Below are positions 18,757-27,640 of a stretch of DNA of 64,000 nucleotides, piece by piece. A program made the position numbers and the translations under genes. This DNA is from an uncultured Anaerobiospirillum sp. (GTDB lineage Bacteria > Pseudomonadota > Gammaproteobacteria > Enterobacterales > Succinivibrionaceae). Every line of letters begins with the position of its first letter. Position 1 is the first letter of the stretch. The stretch covers positions 22,256 through 86,255 of the forward strand of contig CALXNA010000010.1 of assembly GCA_944389615.1 (NCBI GenBank), in the 5' to 3' direction. The notes beneath the pieces were generated by a model that was given only the letters and a program-made list of their open reading frames with translations, searched no databases and had not been told where the DNA came from.

Positions 18757-19024
18757 GATTCTGCTCCACGTTAGGTTGAAGGTGCACCGTCTTAGGTGCG
18801 GTTAGGCGCTCGGCCCGGCGGGGTAGCCTGTGTGCTACCGTGAGGGAAGGTGTTGACTACCGGCCCTCAGGCCAACGTGGCGTGGTAAGGTGGAAGTAAG
18901 CTTGACTCATGGGGTGCATCCTGCGCGCTGTGCGCTCAATAGATGGGGCGGATGCTGCTGTGATCTCTTTTCTCTGCGTACCGCCCACGAACTCGGTGAA
19001 ACTGCTGGGGTTCGCGGGCTTGAG
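18757..19024 (-). other. Untranslated region between trp attenuator and trpB
   Basis: About 270 bases of mRNA leader with no supportable gene. It contains a small hairpin (GTAGC-CTGTGT-GCTAC near 18822-18837). The trpB ATG at 18756 lies at its end. Confidence 0.5.
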
Positions 19025-19025
19025 C

Positions 19026-19049
19026 AACAAAAAACCCGCTCACCGCGGG
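19026..19049 (-). terminator. trp operon attenuator terminator
   Basis: On the minus strand AAAACCCGC, a short loop (GGTGA) and GCGGGTTTTTTG form a GC stem followed by a T-run. It stands 38 bases after the stop of the Trp-Trp leader peptide. An upstream GCGGGGTTTT (about 19080-19090) is complementary to the AAAACCCGC arm and can serve as the antiterminator strand. This is classic ribosome-stalling attenuation. Confidence 0.85.
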
Positions 19050-19086
19050 TTTTTGAACAATGTTTACGACAAACGCCAAAACCCCG

Positions 19087-19149
19087 CTAACTTGCGAGGT
19101 GCCACCAGCTGGCGTGGGCGCTAACAGCGCTAAGGACGTTGTGAGACAT
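19087..19149 (-). CDS. trpL: trp leader peptide
   Basis: A 20-residue ORF, MSHNVLSAVSAHASWWHLAS, with two adjacent Trp codons near its end. GGAGCG lies just before the ATG. Ribosome stalling at the WW codons when Trp-tRNA is scarce would favour the antiterminator pairing and allow trpBA transcription. A likely promoter lies upstream (TTGCGC, 17 bases, TAACCT). It is too short to be called by normal gene finders. Confidence 0.85.
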   Translation of the reverse strand: MSHNVLSAVSAHASWWHLAS

Positions 19150-19283
19150 TGTTCGCTCCAAAAACGAAAACTTGAAACTGAGCTCAGGTTAGCGCAGGCG
19201 CGGCGTCGGCGCAAGCACCTTACTCCGCGCGGGCGCTCTTTGCGCCAAAACAGCGCACTAAAACAAGCTCCGACCTCTCTTTG

Positions 19284-19296
19284 CACTAAATTAGTG
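19284..19296. promoter_or_regulatory. Perfect palindrome upstream of the trp promoter
   Basis: CACTAA-A-TTAGTG is a perfect 13-base palindrome about 90 bases upstream of the putative trp promoter, overlapping the end of the 19291 gene. It could be a repressor site, but it does not match the CTAG-containing E. coli TrpR operator. Confidence 0.3.
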
Positions 19297-21105
19297 AGCA
19301 TTGGGTGCGGCGCCGCCGATGAAGCTGCACGCTCCGCCTAAGCAGACGTTGGGATATTTCTGAGCAATGTAGGCTTGAGTGTCGTAAAAGCGCTGGCTTT
19401 GCGTATCGGGCATTCCGGTCGAGTTGGTGTGGTGGATGCCCCACAGCTCGATGAGTTTGCTCTTGATGCCGTGGTTGAGGCGGGCGTTGGCGCAGAAGTC
19501 CTCGACAATAAAGTCCAAGACGATAGACTCGTCAAAGCGCAGATGGCAGCGCTGCACGAGGCTTGAGTGCACGACAAGGCAACAGCTGTCGAAGGTATCC
19601 ACCTCGCGCTCGTCGCCCATGAGCTTTTGGTTGCAGGGGCCACCTTGGAAGTAGGAACCGTCGCGGCGTTGACTGTCGTTGAAACAGGCAAAGACCGAGA
19701 GCGGTTGCCCATTGATCTCTTTGAGGACAGCTCCAACCGGGCCTAAGAGTTGGTCTTTATCTTCGTGCGCGAGCAGGGCATCAAGATCGCAGGTGATCTC
19801 ATAGTCCCCGTGCACAAACACGAACCAAGCAGGGCAGGAGTAGTCATAGCGCTCCAAGAAGCTGTTGTAGGTGCGGGTCAGGTAGCCGTCGAAAGGCTCG
19901 GTGTAGATGGGCTCAAGGTGGATGTGCTCGTAGCAGGTCAAGAATGCATTGCCCTTGAAGTAGCGCTCGTACATCTCATCGTAGCCCGGGAGATGACACA
20001 GGGGCGAGACCACGTAAATCGGATCCGAGCACTGAGCCGCGCGCGGCTTGGTAACGAAGCTTTGCAGCTCCCGGTAGTAGCGCTCATAGGCGGCGCCCTG
20101 TTGGCGCCAGCTTGAGATGCTGCTCCGTATCAGCAGGTCGTGATAGGCATCTCCCAAGGCAAAGAGTGCACTGAGGTCATGCTGCGCCAAATAGGTGGTA
20201 AGCGGCTGTGAGGTTGTGCTAAGCCCGGCCTGTAAGCTGGGCACGAGGGCTTCGGGGAGTTGTTGCGTGAGCTGGTCATAGAGCGCGCTAATGGCTTGCA
20301 CCAAGTTCAGCCGCTGCTGGAGATCAGTCAGATCGCGGCTGTACTGCAACAGCTCTATGATGAACAGCCCTAAGAAGCGGGCTCTTTGCTCCGGGCCCAC
20401 CTGATCTTGCTGCATGGCGCGATACAAACGGTTAAAGCACTGAGGCAGCGCCGTGGCAGGGACGGGATTGACGACGTTGGAGCTGGGGAAGGCTTGGGCG
20501 GACTTGACACAGCAAATGGCGGAGCTTGAGCGAGCGGCGGCGGTACGCGCCGCTTCGAGCATGAAGAGCGTGCTCAGGTAGGTGTCTTGGTCGCTAAAGG
20601 CGAGGCCATGCTCAAGCAAGAACGCATGGCGATAGACCACGGTGGGCAGGCCGCTCACAAAGGCGTAGGGATCGGTACGCAGCGTGTCAAAGGTTCCGTT
20701 GTTAAAGAAGCGCACGCCTGCGATGCGGGTTAAACGCTGGACTTTGATGATGTCGATGTCCGCGCGGCAGAAGGGGGTGAGCTTCTCGAGAAAATCAGGT
20801 TCAAACAGGATGCCTGCTGGGGCAAACAAGATCCGGTCGACCTCATCCCGTGTTGCCGCAAGGTTATGTGTGATCGCTTGGTTTAACTCGGCGGTGAGCG
20901 AGCCATGGTCCTCATCGCGGTAGATGGCTGTAATGGCGCCTTGGGGGCCGAGATTGACCAGTTGCTGCAGCAGCGGAGCTTGCTGAGCATGGCCCAGCAA
21001 TATGATCTTGACTGTGCTATCTGCGGGCTTGAGCTGCGAAAGCGAGGTGATGGAGTTGACGCAAGCTTGTTCGTTAGTACAGGTCAAAACGACGGTGAAT
21101 TGCAT
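19291..21105 (-). CDS. Glycosyltransferase family 2-like protein
   Basis: A 604-residue protein with a GT-A-like N-terminus (MQFTVVLTCTNEQACVNSI, then a VKIILLG strand) and a second region near the C-terminus. That region (DSCCLVVHSSLVQRCHLRFD, then IVEDFCANARLNHGIK and IHHTN) has the pattern of GT2 nucleotide-sugar transferases. The middle part is helical and unassigned. I start it at ATG 21105, where the GT-A fold begins, not at 21174. A TATAAT lies at 21164-21169 on the minus strand. Probable role: glycan synthesis; substrate unknown. Confidence 0.65.
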   Translation of the reverse strand: MQFTVVLTCTNEQACVNSITSLSQLKPADSTVKIILLGHAQQAPLLQQLVNLGPQGAITAIYRDEDHGSLTAELNQAITHNLAATRDEVDRILFAPAGILFEPDFLEKLTPFCRADIDIIKVQRLTRIAGVRFFNNGTFDTLRTDPYAFVSGLPTVVYRHAFLLEHGLAFSDQDTYLSTLFMLEAARTAAARSSSAICCVKSAQAFPSSNVVNPVPATALPQCFNRLYRAMQQDQVGPEQRARFLGLFIIELLQYSRDLTDLQQRLNLVQAISALYDQLTQQLPEALVPSLQAGLSTTSQPLTTYLAQHDLSALFALGDAYHDLLIRSSISSWRQQGAAYERYYRELQSFVTKPRAAQCSDPIYVVSPLCHLPGYDEMYERYFKGNAFLTCYEHIHLEPIYTEPFDGYLTRTYNSFLERYDYSCPAWFVFVHGDYEITCDLDALLAHEDKDQLLGPVGAVLKEINGQPLSVFACFNDSQRRDGSYFQGGPCNQKLMGDEREVDTFDSCCLVVHSSLVQRCHLRFDESIVLDFIVEDFCANARLNHGIKSKLIELWGIHHTNSTGMPDTQSQRFYDTQAYIAQKYPNVCLGGACSFIGGAAPNAH

Positions 21106-21163
21106 GGTAAGCTCGTTATCAACAAGGGTGGGGCGCGGTCGAGCGCCGCCGCAGAATGGGCCC

Positions 21164-21169
21164 ATTATA
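21164..21169 (-). promoter_or_regulatory. -10 box upstream of the GT2-like gene
   Basis: A perfect TATAAT on the minus strand, 59 bases before the chosen ATG at 21105. No clear -35 is visible. Confidence 0.4.
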
Positions 21170-21358
21170 TCCATGATTTTGGTATGGTGGGCAGCGGCTT
21201 CGCCTCAGGCCGCCACGGGCGCCATGGGGCATGAGTACCCTTCTTCTCGAAATTAAAGTGAGAGTTATGGCCACGAAACAGCGCGGCGCTAAGGCTGCAA
21301 AAAATAACTCTAAAAACACTACTCCACCCCAATAAGCGCGCATAATTACGCGCAGGCA

Positions 21359-22399
21359 GTGCTGCCGCCTGATCTGGCGCAGCGTTTGGCCTACGCCGAC
21401 GCCATTGTCGGACAAGAGCGCTCTGCCTCAGGGCAGACCGCCCCGGTCACGGCGGCGCAGATGGGCCATCTGGTGGCCGAGCGCTACGGCCAAGAGGGCT
21501 TCTTGTGGACTAAGGCCTTCCAAGACTATCGCCTGACCCATGCCATGGGGCCGCTCATGGCGCAGCTTAAGGCCGGGCTTGATCCCATCTCCTGCCAGTA
21601 CCTTGATCACCATGAGATGCTGCTTGATTTTGTGGTGCACAACACGGTGTGCTTGGTACAAAAGTCGGTGCTCTGGACGGACGAAGACCGCAAGCTCTTA
21701 GCGCGCAACCAGCAGCTGCTTGCGGCCGGGCAGCCTCCCTTCCTCAAGCAGGTCAACTTGGATTGGAGCTCGAGCTACACCAACCTCTACGGCATGTATG
21801 ACCTGCCGCAAGCAGTGCTTGCGCGCGTCAACGGCAAGGCCGTGATCGACGGGGGCGGTTTCATTGGCGATACCCTGACCCTCTTTTGCCACCTGTTCCC
21901 GCAGTCGGTCAGTTACAGTTTCGAGCCGATGGCGCAGGCCTTTGCGCACCTGACCACCATGCTTAAGGCCCAGATCGACGCCGGGCAAATCAAGCCTTAC
22001 CAACTGGCCTTGGGCAAGGAGCCGGGCACCTTGCGCTTAAGCCGCCTGCATGACGCTATCGATGCGGCCGCCTCCACCCATATCGATTACCACAATGCAG
22101 CCCTCTACGATGAGGCACAGGTCATCACCCTTGATGACTTCGTGGCTGAGCACCAGCTCAAGGTCGGCCTGATCAAGCTCGATGTCGAAGGCGCAGAGCC
22201 AGAAATCATTCAGGGAGCGCTTGCGACCATCAAGGAGCAAAAGCCGCTCTTGGTCATCGCTTGGTACCACACGCCTGAGGAGTTCTATGAGCTCAAGTCT
22301 TACCTTGAGAGCCTGAACTTAGGCTATAAGTTCAAAGTCCGCCGCTCGAGCCTGACGCTGCCTCTGGCCGATACCGTGCTCATCGCCTACCAAGAGTAG
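21359..22399 (+). CDS. FkbM family methyltransferase
   Basis: An SAM-dependent methyltransferase of the FkbM type, which methylates sugar or polyketide hydroxyls. Motifs: VIDGGGFIGDTLTLFCHLFP (SAM loop), YSFEPMAQAF and VGLIKLDVEGAEPEIIQGA. The called frame begins at GTG 21359 without a ribosome site. A better start is ATG 21267 behind AGTGAGAG. That frame (MATKQRGAKAAKNNSKNTT) hits a stop at CCACCCCAATAA, and one extra C would join it to this gene, giving 377 residues. It may be frameshifted or phase-variable. Confidence 0.82.
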   Translation: MLPPDLAQRLAYADAIVGQERSASGQTAPVTAAQMGHLVAERYGQEGFLWTKAFQDYRLTHAMGPLMAQLKAGLDPISCQYLDHHEMLLDFVVHNTVCLVQKSVLWTDEDRKLLARNQQLLAAGQPPFLKQVNLDWSSSYTNLYGMYDLPQAVLARVNGKAVIDGGGFIGDTLTLFCHLFPQSVSYSFEPMAQAFAHLTTMLKAQIDAGQIKPYQLALGKEPGTLRLSRLHDAIDAAASTHIDYHNAALYDEAQVITLDDFVAEHQLKVGLIKLDVEGAEPEIIQGALATIKEQKPLLVIAWYHTPEEFYELKSYLESLNLGYKFKVRRSSLTLPLADTVLIAYQE

Positions 22400-22578
22400 C
22401 CACCAGAGCCACAGATAGGTTCGCCTCCCCAGAGATAGAGTAGGGGTAAACCCGGCGCGCCAAGACGTGGGGGCGGGCGCTGGGAACAGCACTTATCCGC
22501 GTCCCTTGGCATGTGTGCGCTCGGGCGCGGGCGTAAGCCGCGGCGCCACGAACAGCGGCGGCGGGAGGCGTCGTCGGC

Positions 22579-23364
22579 TTAGACCAAGATGAGTGTAAGG
22601 TCGAGCTTGGAGATCATCTTTTGGGCGTGCTCGGACAGGCCTTGGTCGGTGATGATGGCGTTGAGGTCAGTCAGTGGTACCGCGAGGTAAGTGGCGGTAT
22701 GGGCGTACTTTGAGGAGTCGCAGATGAGGATGCGCATCTTGCTCGAGCGCACGACTTCTTGCTTGACCGGCACCTTGCCGATGTCCGGGGTGGTAATGCC
22801 GCGCAGCTCCCACGACGAGGCCGAGATAAAGGCGATGTCGATCGACAGGGCCGCTAAGGTCTGCGCTGCGAGGTGGCCAATGCAGGAGCGGTTTTGCTTT
22901 TGCACGAGGCCGCCGGTGTGAATCAGGCTGCTCTGGGTCTTGTCCATGAGGTAGTTGATGACCTCAAAGTCGTTGCTGACAATGGTCAGGTCATCGCGCA
23001 CGCTGATGTAGCGGCACATCGCGAGCGAAGTTGTGCCCGCATCTAAGTAAATGCAGCAGTTAGGCGGCACCTGCTCGGCGGCCTTCTTGCCGATCGCGTC
23101 CTTTTCGCGCGCGTTGAGCATCTCCTTTTGCAGGTGCGAAGGCTCGCTCAAGATGCGCTTAGCTAGCTGCGCGCCACCGGAGACGACGGTGACGATGCCG
23201 CCCTCCTCCATCTTCTGCAGATCGCGCCGAATGGTCATGTGTGACACTTGCAGCGCCTGCGTCAGTTCGGCGATAGAGACGATCTCGCGCTCTTGGAGCA
23301 AGTTGAGGATTAACTGGCGGCGCTCCGCCGGAATCATGTTCTCGTGGGGGTGGCTTTTTTTCAT
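22579..23364 (-). CDS. DeoR-family transcriptional regulator (YgbI-like)
   Basis: A 261-residue DeoR repressor. It has an N-terminal winged helix (AERRQLILNLLQEREIVSIA, then LQVSHMTIRRDLQKMEEGGI) and a sugar-phosphate-binding domain (IYLDAGTTSLAMCRYI). The ATG at 23364 follows GGAG; a longer frame to 23433 is less likely. It is transcribed away from ltnD-otnK-otnC-otnI, exactly as ygbI is placed in enteric bacteria, so it most likely controls that operon. The shared spacer has repeated TTCACA motifs. Confidence 0.88.
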   Translation of the reverse strand: MKKSHPHENMIPAERRQLILNLLQEREIVSIAELTQALQVSHMTIRRDLQKMEEGGIVTVVSGGAQLAKRILSEPSHLQKEMLNAREKDAIGKKAAEQVPPNCCIYLDAGTTSLAMCRYISVRDDLTIVSNDFEVINYLMDKTQSSLIHTGGLVQKQNRSCIGHLAAQTLAALSIDIAFISASSWELRGITTPDIGKVPVKQEVVRSSKMRILICDSSKYAHTATYLAVPLTDLNAIITDQGLSEHAQKMISKLDLTLILV

Positions 23365-23514
23365 GAGGCTTCCACTCCGCGCTTTCCGACGGAGCAGGTG
23401 CACTTGAGTCGGAGAGCGTAACCAACAACGCAATTAGCCGCCGCTAATTGATCCTGCCCGATCTTAGCGCATTATGTGCGCCCACAGTGCGCGCGTGTGG
23501 GCGCACCGGCACCT

Positions 23515-23740
23515 GCTTCACAAATTCTCACATCCAGTCCGGTCACAAATTTTCACAACTAGGCACGCCGGTTCGGGAGCGAAGCTTTGGGACTTACCGG
23601 CTGATAGTTATGCCGCGGGCTTCATCTTCTCGTAATTTGCTAAATGCTTCACATTTTTGCACATTAAGGCGGGGAGATCGCGCAAAGTTGATCGATTTCA
23701 CATTTTTTCACACCACAATATTTCACAATCTTTAACATTC
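23515..23740. promoter_or_regulatory. Array of TTCACA direct repeats, candidate DeoR operators
   Basis: The spacer between the regulator and ltnD holds paired TCACA-type half sites about 10-11 bases apart. They lie at 23515-23535, 23541-23562, 23645-23665, 23695-23714 and 23721-23740, with forms like TTCACAAATTCTCACA and TTTCACATTTTTTCACAC. Direct repeats with one-turn spacing are typical of DeoR-family sites. The rest of the 436-base spacer shows no gene. Confidence 0.6.
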
Positions 23741-23800
23741 AAAGGCACCACCTGTATCCCGTGGTGCCGTTCAGGATTAGTCAGATTGAGGAAAAGGAAA

Positions 23801-24706
23801 ATGGCAGTAAAGAACGTTTGCGTGGTCGGTTTAGGCACCATGGGCATGGGCGCAGCCAAGTCGTGCATCCGCGCCGGTCTTAACACCTATGGTGGTGACA
23901 TCTCCGAGAAGGCCCTGCAAGAGTTAAAGGACGCCGGTGCCGTCAAGGTCTCGAAGACCCCAAAGGAGTTTGGTGCTGAGCTTGATGCCGTCATCGTCTT
24001 GGTCGTCAATGCCGCCCAAGTCAAAAGCGTCCTCTTTGGTGATGCCCCAGATTGCTTTGCCGCTTCGCTCAAGAAGGGCACCCCAGTGATGGTCTCCTCG
24101 ACCATGGCTGCCGCTGATGCCAAGGAAATCGCTGCCAAGCTCGCCGAGTACGGCCTGCCAATGTTGGACGCCCCAGTATCCGGTGGTGGCATCAAGGCCA
24201 ATGCCGGTGAGATGACCGTCATGGCCTCGGGCGCTCCTGAGACCTTTGAGGCCTTAAAGCCAGTCTTAGACGCTGTCGCTGCCAAGGTTTACAACATCGG
24301 CACTGAGTTCGGCTTAGGCTCGTCGGTCAAGATCGTCCACCAGCTGCTCGCAGGCGTTCATATCGCCGTTGCCGCCGAAGCTATGGCCATGGCCAAGAAG
24401 GCAGGCATTCCTCTGGACATCATGTATGACGTCGTCACCAACGCAGCCGGTAACTCGTGGATGTTCGAGAACCGCATGGCTCACGTTTTAGCCGGTGACT
24501 ACACCCCACTGTCGGCCGTCGACATCTTCGTCAAGGACTTAGGCTTAGTTACCGACACCGCCAAGGCTCTGCACTTCCCAATCCCTCTGGCTTCCACCGC
24601 TTATCAGATGTTCACCAACGCCTCGAACGCCGGTTACGGCCGTTACGACGACAGCGCCGTCATCATGACCTTCAGCGGCCTCGACCTGCCAGTTAACAAG
24701 CACTAA
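23801..24706 (+). CDS. ltnD: L-threonate dehydrogenase
   Basis: LtnD oxidises L-threonate to 2-oxo-tetronate with NAD. The 301-residue protein is a 3-hydroxyisobutyrate dehydrogenase-type enzyme. It has the Rossmann motif VGLGTMGMGAAKSCIRAGL, the substrate loop DAPVSGGGIKANAGEMTVM and the catalytic Lys region GLGSSVKIVHQLL. ATG 23801 with AAAAGGAAA is the start; an upstream in-frame ATG at 23657 would cross the operator region. It is the first gene of a five-gene operon with otnK, otnC, otnI and a permease. Confidence 0.9.
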   Translation: MAVKNVCVVGLGTMGMGAAKSCIRAGLNTYGGDISEKALQELKDAGAVKVSKTPKEFGAELDAVIVLVVNAAQVKSVLFGDAPDCFAASLKKGTPVMVSSTMAAADAKEIAAKLAEYGLPMLDAPVSGGGIKANAGEMTVMASGAPETFEALKPVLDAVAAKVYNIGTEFGLGSSVKIVHQLLAGVHIAVAAEAMAMAKKAGIPLDIMYDVVTNAAGNSWMFENRMAHVLAGDYTPLSAVDIFVKDLGLVTDTAKALHFPIPLASTAYQMFTNASNAGYGRYDDSAVIMTFSGLDLPVNKH

Positions 24707-24718
24707 GAGGAGCCGCAG

Positions 24719-25987
24719 ATGAAGATTGGCGTAATTGCTGATGATTTCACCGGTGCCACTGATATTGCCAGCTTCTTGGTCTTAAACGGCCTCAAGACGG
24801 TGCAGATGTGTGGCATCACCCCTGATTTACCGGCTCCGGATGCCGAGGCGGTGGTCATCTCCCACAAGTCGCGCAGCTGCCCGGTTCAGGATGCGATCGC
24901 CGAGACTCAAGCCTCGCTGCAATGGCTGCTCAAGCACAACTGCCAGCAGATCTATTTCAAGTATTGCTCGACCTTCGATAGCTCCAAGGAAGGCAATATT
25001 GGCCCAGTAGCCGACGCCTTGATGGAGACCTTAGGTGAGAAGTTCACCATCTTCTCGCCAGCCCTGCCGGTCAACGGCCGCACCGTTTATAAGGGCTACC
25101 TCTTTGTCGGTGATGTGCTGCTTGAGGAGTCGGGCATGCGCAACCACCCGATCACCCCGATGACTGACAGCTCCTTGGTACGACTCGTTGAGATGCAGTC
25201 GAAGGGCAAGTGCGGCGTGGTCACCTTAGAAACGGTACGTCAGGGCGCTGCCGCGGTAAAGGCTAAAATCTCCGAGCTCAAGGCCGCAGGCTATTCCTAC
25301 GCGGTCATCGATGCCATCGATGAGAGCGATTTGATCGTCCAAGGCGAAGCGCTTAAGGATATGCGCTTGGTCACCGGCGGCTCGGGCCTTGCCATTGGCT
25401 TGGCACGCCAAGTAGCGGAGCCCAACTCTGACAGCACCAAGGCCCAAAGCTTAGGCTACCCACAAGGCAAGAAGGCCGTGGTCTTCTCGGGCTCGTGCTC
25501 GGTCATGACCAACAAGCAAGTTGCCTTCTACCAGCAGCAAGCTGCCACTAAGGCCGTCGATGTCGATGCCTTAATCAAGGCCACTGATCTTAAGGCCTTT
25601 GTCGCCGACTACGTCCAGTTCTATCAAGAGCACGCGGACGACCAAAACGCTCCGCTCATCTTCGCCACGGCTAACCCTGAGGAGTTAAGCCGCATTCAAA
25701 AGCAGTACGGCGTTGCCGAGTCGAGCCATGCAGTTGAGAACTTCTTTGCCGAGCTGAGCACGCAGTTGTATGCCGCAGGTGTCCGCCGCTTCATCATCGC
25801 CGGTGGTGAGACCTCCTCGATCGTCACCAAGGCGCTGCAAGTCGCGGGCTTCTACATTGGCCCAGCCATCGCCCCTGGAGTCCCGTGGGTACGTTCCATC
25901 AACAATGACATCAGCCTGACCTTAAAGTCCGGTAACTTCGGTCAAGAAGACTTCTTCTTGAAGGCACAAAAGGATTTCCCGGTATGA
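24719..25987 (+). CDS. otnK: 3-oxo-tetronate kinase
   Basis: OtnK (YgbK, four-carbon acid sugar kinase, DUF1537) phosphorylates 3-oxo-tetronate at O4. The 422-residue length fits. The N-terminal DDFTGATDIASFLV and the C-terminal nucleotide-binding block FIIAGGETSSIVTKAL are family hallmarks. AGAGGAG lies before the ATG, 12 bases after ltnD. Its stop overlaps the otnC start. Confidence 0.93.
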   Translation: MKIGVIADDFTGATDIASFLVLNGLKTVQMCGITPDLPAPDAEAVVISHKSRSCPVQDAIAETQASLQWLLKHNCQQIYFKYCSTFDSSKEGNIGPVADALMETLGEKFTIFSPALPVNGRTVYKGYLFVGDVLLEESGMRNHPITPMTDSSLVRLVEMQSKGKCGVVTLETVRQGAAAVKAKISELKAAGYSYAVIDAIDESDLIVQGEALKDMRLVTGGSGLAIGLARQVAEPNSDSTKAQSLGYPQGKKAVVFSGSCSVMTNKQVAFYQQQAATKAVDVDALIKATDLKAFVADYVQFYQEHADDQNAPLIFATANPEELSRIQKQYGVAESSHAVENFFAELSTQLYAAGVRRFIIAGGETSSIVTKALQVAGFYIGPAIAPGVPWVRSINNDISLTLKSGNFGQEDFFLKAQKDFPV

Positions 25988-26631
25988 CTAACGAAGTGCC
26001 AACCCGGGATGAATTGATCGCTCAATTCATCGCCGCGGGCAAGACCCTCTATGAGCGCGGCTACGCCTCAGGGGCGGCAGGCAATATGTCATTGCTGCTA
26101 CCTGACGGTACGGTTGTCGCCACGCCCACCGGCTCGTGTTTGGGCCAGCTGAACCCAGACGAGCTCTCCATTGTCGACCAAGCTGGTAACCTGCTCTCGG
26201 GCAAGAAAGTCACCAAGGAGGTGAAGTTCCATCTTGCCATTTACCAGAACAATCCGGAGGTTAAGGCGATCGTGCACCTGCACTGCTGCTATTGCACCGC
26301 CTACGCCTGCCTCAAGGATTTAGACCCAAGCAATGCCATCCGTCCGGTCACGCCTTATGTCGTGATGCGCATGGGGGAGGTGCCACTGATTCCTTACTAC
26401 AAGCCAGGTTCGGTGCACCTTGCCGAAGACATTGCCAAAGTCGCTGCCGGACACAAGGCCTTCTTGATGGCCAACCACGGCATGATCACCTGCGGCAAGA
26501 ACATGACCGAGGCGGTCAACAACGCCGAGGAGCTCGAGGCGGCTTGCCAGACCTTCTTCTTACTCCAAGGTTGTCAGGAGCGGATCCGCTATCTCACCCC
26601 TGATGAAATCGCGGAACTGATGCCAAAATAA
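25984..26631 (+). CDS. otnC: 3-oxo-tetronate 4-phosphate decarboxylase
   Basis: OtnC is a class II aldolase/adducin-fold, metal-dependent decarboxylase yielding dihydroxyacetone phosphate. The 215-residue protein shows the Zn ligands in IVHLHCCYCTAYAC and FLMANHGMITCG, plus the N-terminal YASGAAGNMSLLLPDG. The start overlaps the otnK stop by ATGA, so translation is coupled. Confidence 0.92.
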   Translation: MTNEVPTRDELIAQFIAAGKTLYERGYASGAAGNMSLLLPDGTVVATPTGSCLGQLNPDELSIVDQAGNLLSGKKVTKEVKFHLAIYQNNPEVKAIVHLHCCYCTAYACLKDLDPSNAIRPVTPYVVMRMGEVPLIPYYKPGSVHLAEDIAKVAAGHKAFLMANHGMITCGKNMTEAVNNAEELEAACQTFFLLQGCQERIRYLTPDEIAELMPK

Positions 26632-26644
26632 CGAGGAAGTAACG

Positions 26645-27433
26645 ATGCCTAAATTTGCTGCTAACTTAACCATGATGTTCAAGGAAGTCGACTTCCTCGA
26701 TCGCTTTGAGCAGGCTGCGCAGTGCGGTTTTAAGGCCGTCGAGTTCCTGTGGCCTTATGACTACGACAAAAACGAGCTCGCCAAGATCTTAAAGGAGACC
26801 GGACTTAAGATCGCCCTGTTCAACACCACCGCCGGTGACACCGCCCACGGTGAGTGGGGCCACGCCGCTTTAGCCGGGCGCGAGGCTGACTTCAAGGCTG
26901 AGATCGAGTCGGCCTTAGATTACGCCATCGCCTTGGACTGCAAGACGGTACACGTCATGTCGGCCGTAGTCCCTTACCCTGAGGAAAAGGAGCTGTGCCG
27001 TCAAGTCTTCATCAAGAACATGCGCATGGCTGCCGACCTCTTCGCTCAGCACGATAAGGTACTGACCATGGAGGCGCTGTGCCCGGACATTAAGCCGCGC
27101 TACCTCTACCACAGCCAGTACGAGACCATGGCGCTGCGCGAGGCCATCGGTCGCCCTAACGTCTTCACCCAGCTTGATACCTTCCACGCCCAGATGGTCG
27201 ATGGCAACCTCACCCACTTAATCCGTGACTTCAAGGGCATTTACGGCCACGTCCAAGTTGCCGCCGCCCCAAGCCGCCATGAGCCAGATGAGGGTGAGAT
27301 TGACTACAACTACATCTTCAAGCTCTTCGACGAGGTGGGCTACCAAGGCTACATCGGCTGCGAGTACAACCCACGCGGCGACACCAAGGCCGGTTTAGGC
27401 TGGTTTGAGCCGTACAAAGCATCGCAGTGCTAA
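26645..27433 (+). CDS. otnI: 2-oxo-tetronate isomerase
   Basis: OtnI is a hydroxypyruvate isomerase-like TIM barrel that converts 2-oxo-tetronate to 3-oxo-tetronate, linking LtnD to OtnK. The 262-residue length fits. MPKFAANLTMMFKEVDFLDR, GFKAVEFLWPYDYD, QLDTFHAQ and YIGCEYNPRGDT are typical. It begins 13 bases after otnC with an AACGAGGAAG ribosome site. Confidence 0.92.
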   Translation: MPKFAANLTMMFKEVDFLDRFEQAAQCGFKAVEFLWPYDYDKNELAKILKETGLKIALFNTTAGDTAHGEWGHAALAGREADFKAEIESALDYAIALDCKTVHVMSAVVPYPEEKELCRQVFIKNMRMAADLFAQHDKVLTMEALCPDIKPRYLYHSQYETMALREAIGRPNVFTQLDTFHAQMVDGNLTHLIRDFKGIYGHVQVAAAPSRHEPDEGEIDYNYIFKLFDEVGYQGYIGCEYNPRGDTKAGLGWFEPYKASQC

Positions 27434-27482
27434 CACGGTAGGCGCGTGCCTAACGCGCACCCAACGTCACTACGACTAATCC

Positions 27483-27552
27483 CACTCAGGCGCTGCGCAC
27501 GCAGCGCAGCCCACGCCCAGAACAGAAGCGTAGCGTGCGCTGCACCTGAGTG
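27483..27552 (+). other. Long hairpin between otnI and the permease gene
   Basis: Arms 27483-27502 (CACTCAGGCGCTGCGCACGC) and 27533-27552 are complementary at 18 of 20 positions. A smaller hairpin (CCACC/GGTGG) follows at about 27553-27572, and a GGGGCATC/GATGCTCC one at about 27589-27609. There is no T-run. They may stabilise the enzyme mRNA or limit read-through to the permease. Confidence 0.65.
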
Positions 27553-27640
27553 CCACCAATCCCTCCGGTGGTGACAAGACAAAAAGGCCGGGGCATCTGA
27601 GGATGCTCCGACCCTATATCTATCGAATAAAGGCAATTAT

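Noticed and set aside
27578..27615. Intrinsic terminator before the GntP-type gene
   Set aside because: A hairpin is present but is followed by CCGACCCTATATC, not a T-run.
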